64,000 bases of DNA from Palsa-506 sp963707065. GTDB lineage: Bacteria > Actinomycetota > Actinomycetes > Streptosporangiales > Streptosporangiaceae. The stretch lies in the NCBI GenBank assembly GCA_963707065.1, contig CAVPPJ010000018.1:248001-312000 (forward strand), written 5' to 3'. Position numbers and translations under genes: made by a program. This document shows, in pieces, positions 25,286 to 33,647 of this stretch. The notes beneath the pieces were generated by a model that made no database searches, was not told the DNA's origin, and saw only the letters and a list, made by a program, of their open reading frames with translations. The first letter of the stretch is position 1. The number at the start of each line of letters is the position of its first letter.

Positions 25286-25382
25286 CCTGCACACCACCGT
25301 TCTGGTCCTGTCTGGTCCTGGCCCCGGTCAGGGCTGGACTGCTCTCGTCTATGGCCGGACGGCCTGAGACCGGCCAGCCAGG

Positions 25383-25856
25383 TCAGGCAGCTACGTCGGT
25401 CTTCCGCGGGCGACCGCGCGGCCTCTTGCGCGGCACGATCTCGCCGCGCAGGAACAGCTCGCCGCCCCAGACGCCCCAGGGCTCGCTGCGGGCAACCGCA
25501 CCGGACAGGCAGGCGATCCGCGCCGGGCAGCCCCGGCACAGCGCCTTCGCGCACTCCACGTCCTGTGGCGACTCAGCGAAGAACAGCTCCGGATCGTCTG
25601 TGCACGGCAGGTGCTGCCCGCCGGGCAGCCCGGAAATGGTTCCCGGGCTCGCTGCCGCCGGAACTGTCGCCTGACCTGGCTCTGCTGGCCGGAAAACGTG
25701 CTCGGTACCGGCCGGCCTGGCGGCCGGTACCGGCAGTGGCGGAGCTCCGGCCTGCGTTGCGGCCAGCCCCGTCCTGGTGATAGCAGCCGCTGGCGCGACC
25801 TGTGCCTCGAACCCCGCCGGGGCCTCCAACACGGCGGTGGTGCCGGGCGAATGCAT
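25383..25856 (-). CDS. whiB7: WhiB7/WblC antibiotic-resistance transcription regulator
   Basis: 157 residues. A low-complexity 80-residue N-terminal extension precedes the WhiB domain with C85, C107-x2-C110-x5-C116 as cluster ligands and an extra C102. The E-P-W-G-V-W-G-G stretch (125-132) is the sigma-A binding turn special to WhiB7, and the C-terminus has the AT-hook RKRPRGRPRK (143-152). WhiB7 activates intrinsic resistance to ribosome-targeting drugs and its own promoter. ATG 25856 follows AGAGGGG; a TTG at 25865 would add three residues. The gene has an unusually long leader with an upstream ORF and hairpins (listed separately). Confidence 0.96.
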   Translation of the reverse strand: MHSPGTTAVLEAPAGFEAQVAPAAAITRTGLAATQAGAPPLPVPAARPAGTEHVFRPAEPGQATVPAAASPGTISGLPGGQHLPCTDDPELFFAESPQDVECAKALCRGCPARIACLSGAVARSEPWGVWGGELFLRGEIVPRKRPRGRPRKTDVAA

Positions 25857-25929
25857 CGGTGCCAACCCCTCTCATCTGCTTGTCGTAGCGTCTCTCACAC
25901 GTCTGACAAAACGGTGGGCTCGCATGACT

Positions 25930-25962
25930 AAGGCCGCGAACCCTTGTCGGGTCCGCGGCCTT
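25930..25962 (-). terminator. Terminator-like hairpin in the whiB7 leader
   Basis: Arms 25930-25943 and 25949-25962 (AAGGCCGCG then ACCC) pair with one mismatch around a five-base loop. It lies after the upstream ORF and about 75 nt before the whiB7 start. No U-tract follows directly, so it may work as a weak or factor-assisted terminator. A smaller hairpin (CCGGTC 25975-25980 / GACCGG 25987-25992) has the upstream ORF's TAG stop in its loop. Confidence 0.6.
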
Positions 25963-25983
25963 GAGGGGATCAGGCCGGTCTTT

Positions 25984-26283
25984 CTAGACCGGATCCCTTG
26001 GCGGGAGCGAACCCGACACACCGCCGGTAGCGGCGGCGCTGCGGGCCTTGTTCGGGTACTGCTTCTGGACGGACGGCTGCCCCTGCGGGAGCCCGGAAAC
26101 GGCCGACGGGCAGCCGTATCCCGGGACACCCTGGATCACGCGCGGGCGCGCGAACACCGGGGCACCGCTGGGGCGCTGGTGAGCCGCATCGACACCGCCG
26201 GTCATGAAGGCACCCGTGGTTAGCCAGCACTCAGCCAGTCGCGTATCGGTGGCAGCCGTCACACCGGAGATTGAGTTCACCAT
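25984..26283 (-). CDS. Upstream ORF in the whiB7 leader (99 codons)
   Basis: ATG 26283 follows AAGGAGGT with seven-base spacing, the best ribosome-binding site in the region. The frame runs 99 codons (MVNSISGVTAATDTRLAEC to SLPPRDPV) and stops inside a small hairpin just before the terminator-like hairpin. About 80% of third positions are G/C, slightly lower than the neighbouring genes. Streptomyces and mycobacterial whiB7 genes are known to have leader uORFs whose translation controls read-through, but those are usually shorter. It could alternatively be an independent small protein. I find no family. Confidence 0.5.
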   Translation of the reverse strand: MVNSISGVTAATDTRLAECWLTTGAFMTGGVDAAHQRPSGAPVFARPRVIQGVPGYGCPSAVSGLPQGQPSVQKQYPNKARSAAATGGVSGSLPPRDPV

Positions 26284-26333
26284 CCCGGGCACCTCCTTCC
26301 GGACATCGTCAATGGGCCCGCGGACATGAATGC

Positions 26334-26373
26334 AGCCTACGTAGCCGCGGCCGACCGGGGCAACTCTTTTTAC
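26334..26373 (-). promoter_or_regulatory. WhiB7-type promoter for the whiB7 leader
   Basis: On the minus strand an A/T-rich patch (GTAAAAAGAG, 26373-26364) lies directly upstream of TTGCCC (26363-26358), followed after 18 bp by TAGGCT (26339-26334). An A/T patch just upstream of the -35 box is what the WhiB7 AT-hook recognises. Transcription would begin near 26327, giving a leader of about 470 nt. This is read from motifs and not shown by experiment. Confidence 0.5.
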
Positions 26374-26418
26374 GGGCACTTTGCGGCGGCTCTCCGGCGG
26401 TCCGCTGGCGCAGCCATC

Positions 26419-26507
26419 CGGGAGCCCGCCGCGCGGGAGCTCGGGAGCCCGCCGCGCGGGGTTTCGGGAACCTGCCGGAACGGATATGAAGGAACCCGCC
26501 GGAGCGG
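26419..26507. repeat. Four imperfect direct repeats upstream of whiB7/tesB
   Basis: Two exact 19-bp copies of CGGGAGCCCGCCGCGCGGG (26419-26437, 26442-26460) are followed by two diverged copies at 26465-26483 and 26491-26507, at about 23-26 bp spacing. They lie between the whiB7 promoter and the end of tesB. Each copy also contains the self-complementary CCCGCCGCGCGGG, so they may be old terminator-like hairpins. Confidence 0.6.
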
Positions 26508-26512
26508 ATTGG

Positions 26513-27409
26513 TCAAGAGTCCGCTGGCGACGGCGGTGGCGCGGGCGAGCGGGGCTGGCTCCGGATCAGTCCCTCCTGGACTACTGACACCACGAGCTCG
26601 CCGTCGGAGGTGAAGACCTCGCCGCGGGCGAGCCCCCTGGCGCCGCCGGCGACCGGCGAGTCCTGCGCGTACAGCAGCCACCGGTCGGCGCGGAACGGCC
26701 GGTGGAACCACATCGCGTGATCCAGGCTTGCCCCCGTCGTCCGTCCATCCGCCCAGGACAGCCCGTGCGCGAGCAGGACGGAGTCCAGCAGCGTCATGTC
26801 CGAGGCGTACGTCATCAGGCAGACATGCAGTAGCGGGTCGTCCGGCAGTTCGCCGTCGGCCCGTAGCCAGACCAGGTTGCTGGTGGCGCGCATGGACGGG
26901 TCGCGCTCGGCTTCGAAGGTCAGCGGCCCGATGTGGCGGATGTCGATCGGGTTGGCACGGAAGAAGTCATGCGCCTGCGGGCCGAACAGCTTCAGCATCC
27001 GCTCGGCCGTCGGGGTAACCGACTCCGGCGGCGGCACCGCGGGCATCGCCATGGCATGCGATTCCCCCGGTTCCGGGTGGTGGAACGACGCGGAAAGCGT
27101 GAAGATCGTCTTTCCGTGCTGCACCCCGGTCACCCGCCGGGTGGTGAACGACCGGCCATCGCGGACCCGCTCCACCAGGTAGACCAGCGGGACCGCCGGG
27201 TCACCGGGCCGGATGAAGTATGCGTGCAGCGAGTGCACCGGCCGGTCCGCGGGGACCGTGCGCCCCGCCGCGACCAGCGCCTGCCCGGCCACCTGCCCGC
27301 CGAAGACCCGCTGCCTGCGCTCGCCCGCCGGGCTGCGGCCGCGGAAGATGTTGACCTCGATCTGCTCCAGGTCGAGGAGGGCCACCACGCCGTCCAGTGC
27401 CTGGCTCAT
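26513..27409 (-). CDS. tesB: Acyl-CoA thioesterase II (TesB)
   Basis: 298 residues with two hotdog folds. The N-terminal half has VFGGQVAGQALVAAGRTVP, SLHAYFIRPGD and the HGKTIFTLSASFH stretch. The C-terminal half has CLMTYASDMTLLDSVLLAHG and LDHAMWFHRPFRADRWLLY, with the catalytic Asp-Thr/Ser-Gln set of the TesB family. It hydrolyses medium and long acyl-CoAs to free acid and CoA. ATG 27409 overlaps the uvrD2 stop (ATGA). Upstream codons to 27616 are in the uvrD2 gene and were excluded. Confidence 0.92.
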   Translation of the reverse strand: MSQALDGVVALLDLEQIEVNIFRGRSPAGERRQRVFGGQVAGQALVAAGRTVPADRPVHSLHAYFIRPGDPAVPLVYLVERVRDGRSFTTRRVTGVQHGKTIFTLSASFHHPEPGESHAMAMPAVPPPESVTPTAERMLKLFGPQAHDFFRANPIDIRHIGPLTFEAERDPSMRATSNLVWLRADGELPDDPLLHVCLMTYASDMTLLDSVLLAHGLSWADGRTTGASLDHAMWFHRPFRADRWLLYAQDSPVAGGARGLARGEVFTSDGELVVSVVQEGLIRSQPRSPAPPPSPADS

Positions 27410-29499
27410 GGTCGCGCACCGTCCGTCTCCGCTGGTTCGGCGCATTGCGCCAGTACGGCGGCACCGTATCGGTCCAGCTTGACCTGGCCGACACCGGGGA
27501 TAGCGGCGAGTTCCGCGACGCTGGCGGGCCGCCGGTCGGCGATGAGGGCCAGGGTCACGTCGGAGAAAACCACGTAGGCGGGCACGCTCTGGTCCCGGGC
27601 GATGCCCCGCCGCCACTCCCGCAATCGCAGGAACAGCGGGCTGCCGGGCTGTCCGGACGGCCGCTCCGGCGCCGCCCGGACAGCGCGGCCCTGGCCGGGG
27701 CGGGACGCCCGGGCACCGGGACGCACGCCGTCCAGGAACCTGGACGGCCGCCGGGCCTGGCGGCCGCCCGCGGACCTGGCCAGTGCCCAGGACAGGTGCA
27801 GCCGCAGCCGGGCACGCGTCACGCCGACATAGAGCAGCCGTCGTTCCTCCTCGATGGCCTCGTCAGTCTGCGCGTAGATGATCGGCAGCGTCCCGTCGGT
27901 CAGCCCGGGCAGGAATACCGCGTCCCACTCCAGCCCCTTCGCGGAGTGCAGCGAGCCGAGGGTCACGCCATCCAGCGCCGGTGCCTGCCCGATGGCGCTG
28001 CGGTGCAGGAGCTCGGCGGCGAGGTCGGCCAGCGACGCCTGCGGGTCCGCGCCGAAGAAGCCGTCAGCCAGCTGCGCCAGCGCCTCCAGCGATTCCCAGC
28101 GTTCCCTGGCCTGGCCGCGGCCGGCCGGGCCGTCCGCGGTCAGCCCGGCTCCGGACAGGATCGGCCGCACCTGGCCGGCCGGGTCGTCCTGAGCCGATGC
28201 GGACCTGGCCGCCGCCCGGATCAGGCCCACCGCCTGGCGGACCTCGGCCCGGTCGAAGAACCGCTCCGCGCCGCGCACCTGGAAGGCCACCCCGGCCTGG
28301 CCGAGGGCCTGCTCATAGGCGGGCGTCTGGGCGTTAGTACGCAGCAAGATGGCGATCTCCCCGGCCGGCAGGCCAGCCTCGATCAGCGCCGCGGCACGCC
28401 GCGCCACCGACCTCGCCTCGGCGGGCTCGTCGTCGAACTCATCGAACCTCGGCTCCGGGCCCGCCGCCCGCTGCGCCACCAGCGCGGTTCCCTGCCTGGC
28501 CCGCGTCAGGCGGCCCGCCAGGCCGCCGAGCGGCGAGCCACCGACTGCCCCGCTCACCCGGTTGGCCAGCGCGACGACCTGGGGGGTGGAGCGGTAGTTC
28601 CGTACCAGCTTGATCACCGTCGCGGCGGGGAACTCGACGGCGAAGCCGGACAGGAAGGCCGGCGTCGCCCCGGTGAACGAGTAAATCGTCTGACGGGGAT
28701 CGCCCACCACGCAGACGTCGTCGCAGTCCCCGAGCCAGGCATCGAGCAGCAGTTTCTGCAGCGGGTTGACGTCCTGGTATTCGTCCACCACGAAGTAGGA
28801 GTACCTGGCCCGGACCGACGCGGCCGCTGCGGGGCTGTCGGCCAGGATCGCCGCGGTCAGCTCGAGGACGGACTCGAAGTCCACCAGATGGCGCTCCCGG
28901 CGCAGTTCCTCATAGCCGGCGTAGACCGCGCCGAGGGCGGCCGGCGTGAACGGGCCCGTTCGGCCTGATTTTGAGCTTGTTTCCGGATAGTCCTCGGGGC
29001 GCACCTGGCTGACTTTTGCCCACTCGATTTCCGCCGCGGCGTCACGCAGCTCGGACAGGCCCGCGGGCAGCCGCAGCCGGCGGGCCACCTCGGACACCAG
29101 ACTGATCTTCGAATCGAGCACGCGCGGGGCCGGCCCGCCCACGGTCGACGGCCAGAAATGGGTGAGCTGGCGCAGCGCCGCCGCGTGGAAGGTCAGCGCC
29201 TGAACGCGCTCCATCCCGGCGTCGGGCACGGCCGCGGCGCCGAGCTGCCGCAGCCGGCCGCGCAATTCGCCGGCGGCACGGGTAGTGAATGTCACGGCCA
29301 GCACGCGGCCTGGGTCGACGACGCCGGTCGCGACCGCGTAGGCAATGCGGTGCACGACCGCGCGGGTCTTGCCGGTGCCCGCGCCGGCCAGCACGCACAC
29401 CGGCCCGCGGCTGGCGAGCGCGACCTCCCGCTGCTCGGGATCGAGCGATGCGAGCACGGCCTCCGGCCCGGTGAGCACGGGGCCGTCCGGGGAGTCCAC
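27406..29499 (-). CDS. uvrD2: UvrD2-type ATP-dependent DNA helicase (superfamily 1)
   Basis: 697 residues. Motif I is GAGTGKT (39-45), motif Ia TFTTRAAGEL, motif II DEYQD, motif III GDPRQTIYSFTGA, motif IV RNYRS, motif V SLHSAKGLEWDAVF and motif VI LLYVGVTRAR. The last about 70 residues (AYVVFSDVTLALIADRRP to IPGVGQVKLDRYG) form an HRDC-like domain, which distinguishes UvrD2 from UvrD1. It unwinds DNA 3' to 5' in repair. The GTG start at 29499 follows AAGGAGGTGG. It overlaps tesB by 4 bp, and the mycoredoxin gene lies divergently beside it, as in M. tuberculosis (Rv3198c-Rv3198A). Confidence 0.95.
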   Translation of the reverse strand: MDSPDGPVLTGPEAVLASLDPEQREVALASRGPVCVLAGAGTGKTRAVVHRIAYAVATGVVDPGRVLAVTFTTRAAGELRGRLRQLGAAAVPDAGMERVQALTFHAAALRQLTHFWPSTVGGPAPRVLDSKISLVSEVARRLRLPAGLSELRDAAAEIEWAKVSQVRPEDYPETSSKSGRTGPFTPAALGAVYAGYEELRRERHLVDFESVLELTAAILADSPAAAASVRARYSYFVVDEYQDVNPLQKLLLDAWLGDCDDVCVVGDPRQTIYSFTGATPAFLSGFAVEFPAATVIKLVRNYRSTPQVVALANRVSGAVGGSPLGGLAGRLTRARQGTALVAQRAAGPEPRFDEFDDEPAEARSVARRAAALIEAGLPAGEIAILLRTNAQTPAYEQALGQAGVAFQVRGAERFFDRAEVRQAVGLIRAAARSASAQDDPAGQVRPILSGAGLTADGPAGRGQARERWESLEALAQLADGFFGADPQASLADLAAELLHRSAIGQAPALDGVTLGSLHSAKGLEWDAVFLPGLTDGTLPIIYAQTDEAIEEERRLLYVGVTRARLRLHLSWALARSAGGRQARRPSRFLDGVRPGARASRPGQGRAVRAAPERPSGQPGSPLFLRLREWRRGIARDQSVPAYVVFSDVTLALIADRRPASVAELAAIPGVGQVKLDRYGAAVLAQCAEPAETDGARP

Positions 29500-29635
29500 T
29501 GCGCCACCTCCTTGTCCGCGCCATCTTTGCGTATCGCGCTGACAGCCGCGGGAATCCGGCGGCAGGCTGGCGTGTTACTGCACTCGGCAGTACTGGAGCA
29601 AGGTATTGGCGAGCAGCGAGGGGAGCTGACGGCAC

Positions 29636-29890
29636 ATGGCACAGTCGCTCACTATGTACACCACCGTGTGGTGCGCGTTCTGCAGGCGGCTGAAGAGCCA
29701 GTTGGCGCGGGATGGCATCGAGATGGTCGAGATTGACATCGAGCGCGATCCTGCCGCGGCTGACTACGTCATGCTCGTCAACGGCGGGTTCCAGACCGTT
29801 CCCACTGTAGTGTTCCCCGACGGGAGTGCGCTGACCAACCCGTCGGCCGCGCAGGTTAAGGAACGGCTGAACGAGCTGGCCGTGAGCTGA
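29636..29890 (+). CDS. mrx1: Mycoredoxin (glutaredoxin-like)
   Basis: 84 residues, full length. It starts MAQSLTMYTTVWCAFCRRL, with the redox motif C-A-F-C at residues 13-16, the cis-proline segment FQTVPTVVFPDG and a short helix at the end. Mycoredoxins use mycothiol to reduce mixed disulfides. GGGAG stands nine bases before the ATG. It is divergent from uvrD2, and its TGA overlaps the ATG of the next gene. A small inverted repeat (TACTGC 29576-29581 / GCAGTA 29587-29592) lies in the shared upstream region. Confidence 0.95.
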   Translation: MAQSLTMYTTVWCAFCRRLKSQLARDGIEMVEIDIERDPAAADYVMLVNGGFQTVPTVVFPDGSALTNPSAAQVKERLNELAVS

Positions 29891-30556
29891 TGACCGGCGA
29901 CCGCAGCCGGCCGCAGGGCGAGAACCCGGCGGCCGGTGAGAATGTCTCCCCCGCCGCCACGCCGGACGTTGCCGTGCTGCGCCGGACGGCCGCGGGGTGG
30001 AGCGTCGGCGACGAGGACGTGCCTGACCTGACCTGTGCCATGGTGCTCGCCGACCTGATCGCCGCGGAGCTGCCCGGTTCGGCTACCGAGGCGTCCGGCG
30101 CCGCCGCCGTGGCAGGCGCCAGTGACGGCTCGGCCAGTGACGGCTCGACGGGCAGTGACGGCTGCGGCGGGCAGTGACGGCGCGGCGGGCAGTGACGGCG
30201 CGGCGGGCAGTGACATGGCCGCCGGCGGCGGCGCCGCCGGTGGCGGAGGCGGCCACGAGGAGGCCCGGCGTCTTCGGGTCACGATCGGCCAGCTGGAACG
30301 CGCCTTGGCCGTCCGGATCCGGGTGGAGCAGGCTATCGGGGTGCTCGCGGAGCGGCACCGGGTCCGGCCCAGGCAGGCATTCGAGCAGCTCAGATCGGTC
30401 GCACGCGGCCGGGGCCAGCGGGTCATCGACATCGCCGGCGAGGTCATCGCGAGCGCGACCAACCCGCTGCTGCCGCTGCCCGAGGAGCTGTCCAGGCCCA
30501 GCATGGCGCCGCGCCCGCGGTCCAGGAGCCCGCGCCGCGCCCGCGACGCTCAGTAG
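29890..30556 (+). CDS. ANTAR-domain regulatory protein (single-base frameshift in a repeat)
   Basis: The gene starts at ATG 29890, overlapping the mycoredoxin stop. It encodes an N-terminal part (DLTCAMVLADLIAAEL), a Gly/Ser/Asp repeat linker, and an ANTAR RNA-binding domain (RIRVEQAIGVLAERHRVRPRQAFEQLRSVARGRG). The literal frame stops at 30177. The 18-bp linker repeat has one 19-bp copy at 30154-30172, with an extra T at 30163. Without that T the frame runs to 30556, ending NPLLPLPEEL and an Arg-rich tail. ANTAR proteins bind dual-hairpin RNA motifs to prevent termination. The target is unknown. Confidence 0.8.
30121..30214 (+). repeat. 18-bp tandem repeats in the ANTAR gene linker
   Basis: Copies of AGTGACGGC(G/T)CGGCGGGC-type units begin at 30121, 30136, 30154, 30173 and 30191. 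The third is 19 bp because of one extra T, which shifts the frame. The first copy is 15 bp long. Confidence 0.8.
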
Positions 30557-30587
30557 CGCTGCCGGGGCCGCAGGCGCCCGGCGGACG

Positions 30588-31751
30588 TCAGCCGATTGCG
30601 CTGCGGCCGCTGGTCAGCGAGCGGGCGATCACCGTGCGGAGGATGTCGTTGGTGCCCTCGCCGATGACCATCAGGGGTGCGTCGCGGTAGAGGCGCTCGA
30701 CGGTGAATTCGCGGGAGTAGCCGTAGCCGCCGTGTACTTGCATGGCCGTCACCGCGCATTCCATCGCGACTTCAGACGCGTAAACCTTGGCCATCCCCGA
30801 CTCCATGTCGGAGCGCTGGCCGGAATCGGCACGGGATGCCGCCCAGTACACGAGCAGCCGCGCCGCCTGCAGCTTCATCGCCATGTCCGCCAGCTTCAGC
30901 TGGACCGCCTGGAATCCGGAGATCTTCTGGCCGAAGGCCTCCCGCTCCCCGGCGTAGCGCAGCGCCTGGTCGTAGGCCTCCTGGGCCACGCCCACGGCCC
31001 GGGCGGCGACGTTGACCCGTCCCGTTTCCAGCGCGGCGAGCACCTGCTGCAGGCCCCTGCCCTCGGTGCCGCCGAGCAGCGCCGAGGCGGGCACCCGGAC
31101 GTCGTCGAGCACCAGCTCGCAGGTTTCCGGGCCGTGGTAGCCGAGCTTGGGCAGGTCACGCACGACCTCGAACCCCGGCGTGGCCGCGTCCACGAGCAGC
31201 ACCGACATCCCGGCGTGGACCGGCACGGCGGCCGGATCGGTCTTCGCGAGCACCGGCAGCGGGTCAGCGTGGCGCGCGTTCGTGATCCACGTCTTCCTGC
31301 CGTTCAGGATGTAGCTATCGCCGTCGCGGCGCGCAGTCGTCTGGATGCCCTGCAGGTCGCTGCCCGCTCCCGGCTCGGTGAGCGCGATGCCGGTCCTGCG
31401 CTCGCCGCTGGCAAGCGCGGGCAGGTGGGCTTGCTTCTGCTCATCCGTGCCGTACCTGGCGATCATCCAGCAGGACAGCGAGTGACTGCCGAGGATGCCG
31501 GCCACGCCCATCCAGCCCCGGGATATCTCCTCGAAGACCAGGGCGAGCGACACCATGTCGACGGCCATGCCGCCGTATTCCTCGGGCACGGTCAGCCCGA
31601 AAAGGCCCAGCTGCCGCATCGTCGCCACGATCTCGTCCGGGTAGCGCCCGGCGGCCTCCCATTCGCGGGCCACCGGCCGGATCTGCTCATCGACGAACGC
31701 GCGCAGCGTGTCGCGGAAGAGCCGCTGCTCCGCGGAGAGCTCGAAGTCCAT
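30588..31751 (-). CDS. Acyl-CoA dehydrogenase
   Basis: 387 residues, normal family length. Signs are MDFELSAEQRLFRDTLRAFV at the N-terminus, LTEPGAGSD (FAD and substrate loop), NGRKTWITNA, YAGEREAFGQKISGFQAVQ (FAD contacts) and VIGEGTNDILR with the catalytic Glu365. It should oxidise an acyl-CoA to the 2-enoyl-CoA and pass electrons to ETF. The sequence is close to the short/branched-chain and glutaryl-like dehydrogenases, but I do not name the substrate. It converges on the ANTAR gene and lies just before the T4SS operon's last gene. Confidence 0.9.
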   Translation of the reverse strand: MDFELSAEQRLFRDTLRAFVDEQIRPVAREWEAAGRYPDEIVATMRQLGLFGLTVPEEYGGMAVDMVSLALVFEEISRGWMGVAGILGSHSLSCWMIARYGTDEQKQAHLPALASGERRTGIALTEPGAGSDLQGIQTTARRDGDSYILNGRKTWITNARHADPLPVLAKTDPAAVPVHAGMSVLLVDAATPGFEVVRDLPKLGYHGPETCELVLDDVRVPASALLGGTEGRGLQQVLAALETGRVNVAARAVGVAQEAYDQALRYAGEREAFGQKISGFQAVQLKLADMAMKLQAARLLVYWAASRADSGQRSDMESGMAKVYASEVAMECAVTAMQVHGGYGYSREFTVERLYRDAPLMVIGEGTNDILRTVIARSLTSGRSAIG

Positions 31752-31857
31752 CTGGCCTCCTGACTGCCGGCCGCGGAAGCAGGCCGGCCGGGCCGCAGGC
31801 CGGGTGCCCGCATCGATTCCCAGAGTCTCATGCCGGCCGCGGCACCGGAGCGGGAGA

Positions 31858-32976
31858 TCAGCCGCCGGACTCCAGGCCGGCCAGCACGATGCCGTGGTGC
31901 GCCCACGGCCGGGTGAATCCGACCGGATCCCGGTTGCCGTAGGGCGCGATGCGGATCGGGAAGCCGGTGGCGAATGCCTCGATCATGAAGCCGCCGCCGA
32001 TGACGATGCCAACGTGCCCTGGTGATGCCCTGGTGCCGTCGGACCCGGCAAAGAATGCCAGGTCCCCCGGCTCGACCTGGCTGGCCGGGACGCGCGGCCC
32101 CCAGATCCACTGCTGCTGCGACGTGCGCGGCATGTCGATCCCCGCTGCCCGGTATGCCTCCATCACCAGGCCAGAGCAGTCGAAGGCGTCGGGGCCGGTG
32201 GCGCCCCACTGGTAGGGCTTGCCGAGTTGCTGCTCGGCGAAGGCGATCGCGGTGCCGGCCGCGCTGTTGGCCGTCTCACCGACGCCGGGCAGGCAGTCCG
32301 GCGCGTCGTCGACCGTCACCGGGCTGACCGAGAAGCCGCCGTTCGCGTAGGTGCCCGCCCAGGATTCCACCGTCTGGACGTAGGTCTCCAGGTGGTTGTA
32401 GGCGAAAATCGCGGCGGACACATTGTCGAGTACGCCGTGCGCGAGCAGGTACTTGGCGGCGCCGGCGACGGCGTCCGCGGGCTCGTAGACGCTGGCCACG
32501 CCGTCGTGGTTGGCGTCGGTCGCCACGCCGCCGACCCGCTCGCCGGCCGGGTGGACCGGCGCGCCGCCCCAGGTATCGCCGGCCGCGCCGCCGATCCCGA
32601 TCTGCATCGGCCCGGCCGCCCCGAACGCGTTCGAGCGGCTGTGCACTCCCGGCAGTGTCGTCCGGCCATCATTGCTCTCGACCTTGGCGATGCCGGCCAG
32701 GATCACCCACGGGATGCCGTACTTGCGGCCAGTCGCCTTGAAGATCGCGAGGTAGTTGGCCGGTATCGAGTTGACGGCCTGCTGGCTCGGCGGGGGCTGC
32801 CCGGTGTTCCCGCCCTTGGCGGCAGAGCAGCCTGCGCCGGACTCGAACAGCGCGCCGCTGCTGGCGAACATCAGCATCGGCGCGACGATGAGGCTGAGGC
32901 CGAGCAGCCCGGCCACGCAGACGACGGCGATCACGACGCCCCGGCCGGGGCGGGGCTGACCGCCTGCGCCCATCAT
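31858..32976 (-). CDS. Bifunctional peptidoglycan hydrolase (lytic transglycosylase + NlpC/P60), TcpG/Orf14-like
   Basis: 372 residues. A signal-anchor helix (about 14-38) is followed by a lysozyme-like transglycosylase domain with AKVESND (catalytic Glu) and GPMQIGIGGAA. After a linker there is an NlpC/P60 domain with the catalytic Cys in DAFDCSGLVMEAYRAAG and the His in SPGHVGIVIG. This combination is typical of wall hydrolases of Tn916-like transfer systems (Orf14/TcpG), which open the murein for the secretion channel. It is the last gene of the operon and overlaps the previous one by 4 bp (ATGA). Confidence 0.9.
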   Translation of the reverse strand: MMGAGGQPRPGRGVVIAVVCVAGLLGLSLIVAPMLMFASSGALFESGAGCSAAKGGNTGQPPPSQQAVNSIPANYLAIFKATGRKYGIPWVILAGIAKVESNDGRTTLPGVHSRSNAFGAAGPMQIGIGGAAGDTWGGAPVHPAGERVGGVATDANHDGVASVYEPADAVAGAAKYLLAHGVLDNVSAAIFAYNHLETYVQTVESWAGTYANGGFSVSPVTVDDAPDCLPGVGETANSAAGTAIAFAEQQLGKPYQWGATGPDAFDCSGLVMEAYRAAGIDMPRTSQQQWIWGPRVPASQVEPGDLAFFAGSDGTRASPGHVGIVIGGGFMIEAFATGFPIRIAPYGNRDPVGFTRPWAHHGIVLAGLESGG

Positions 32977-33635
32977 GCGTTACCCACCGACGCCAGCTCG
33001 ATGTCGCTGACCTGCCAGCTGCCGCCGGAGCCGGTCACGGTGACGGCGTACTGCGCGGTGCTCCGGCTGACCCCCCGGGTGCCGGTGATCTTCTGGTGGA
33101 TGGCGACGATGAACGTGATGCTGCCCGAGCCGAACGCGCGCAGCGCGCTGATGCTCGAGGTTGCGGCGGAGACCTGCTTCTGCCGGGCGCGGGGCCCGGC
33201 CACGCCGGGAGTCGCGTATGCCCGCGCCAGCACCTGGGAGAGCTGGCTAGTGATCACATTGCGCATCCGCTGCACGTATCCGGTCGCGCTCTCGGTGTAG
33301 GAGGAGGTCCCGTAGAGATCGCCGAACCGGGTAGCCACCGCGGCGGCGTGGGTCAGCTCCGACGGGGTGAAGGGGAGCCACTGGTAGATGCCGGCCGTCC
33401 CCGCGGATCCCGGGGCAGGCGCCGGAGCGGTGGACGGCGCCGGAGTGGCAGCTGGCGACTGGGTCACGGCCGGGGGCGGGCTCGCCGTCGCGGCCGGCGA
33501 CCGGGACGCGGGCGGGGACTGCGCGGGCGCGGCGGAGCCGGACGCGCCCGGCCTGACCAGGAAGATACCCAGCCCGGCCAGGCCGAGGACGACGAGGACG
33601 AAGACCGCCTTCCGCTGGCCGGGCGTCGCTTCCAT
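32973..33635 (-). CDS. Membrane-anchored protein of the T4SS locus (unknown; VirB8/TcpC-like size)
   Basis: 220 residues. One membrane helix (about 10-26) precedes a Pro/Ala/Ser-rich stretch and a C-terminal domain of about 130 residues (FTPSELTHAAAVATRFGDLYG to GGSWQVSDIELASV) of mixed alpha/beta. The small tail domain ending in -GGSWQVSDIEL is like the NTF2-fold periplasmic domains of VirB8/TcpC subunits, by inference only. It lies between the TrbL-like gene and the wall hydrolase gene, with 4-bp and 12-bp junctions, and belongs to the operon. Confidence 0.7.
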   Translation of the reverse strand: MEATPGQRKAVFVLVVLGLAGLGIFLVRPGASGSAAPAQSPPASRSPAATASPPPAVTQSPAATPAPSTAPAPAPGSAGTAGIYQWLPFTPSELTHAAAVATRFGDLYGTSSYTESATGYVQRMRNVITSQLSQVLARAYATPGVAGPRARQKQVSAATSSISALRAFGSGSITFIVAIHQKITGTRGVSRSTAQYAVTVTGSGGSWQVSDIELASVGNA

Positions 33636-33647
33636 GGCTGCCCTCGG

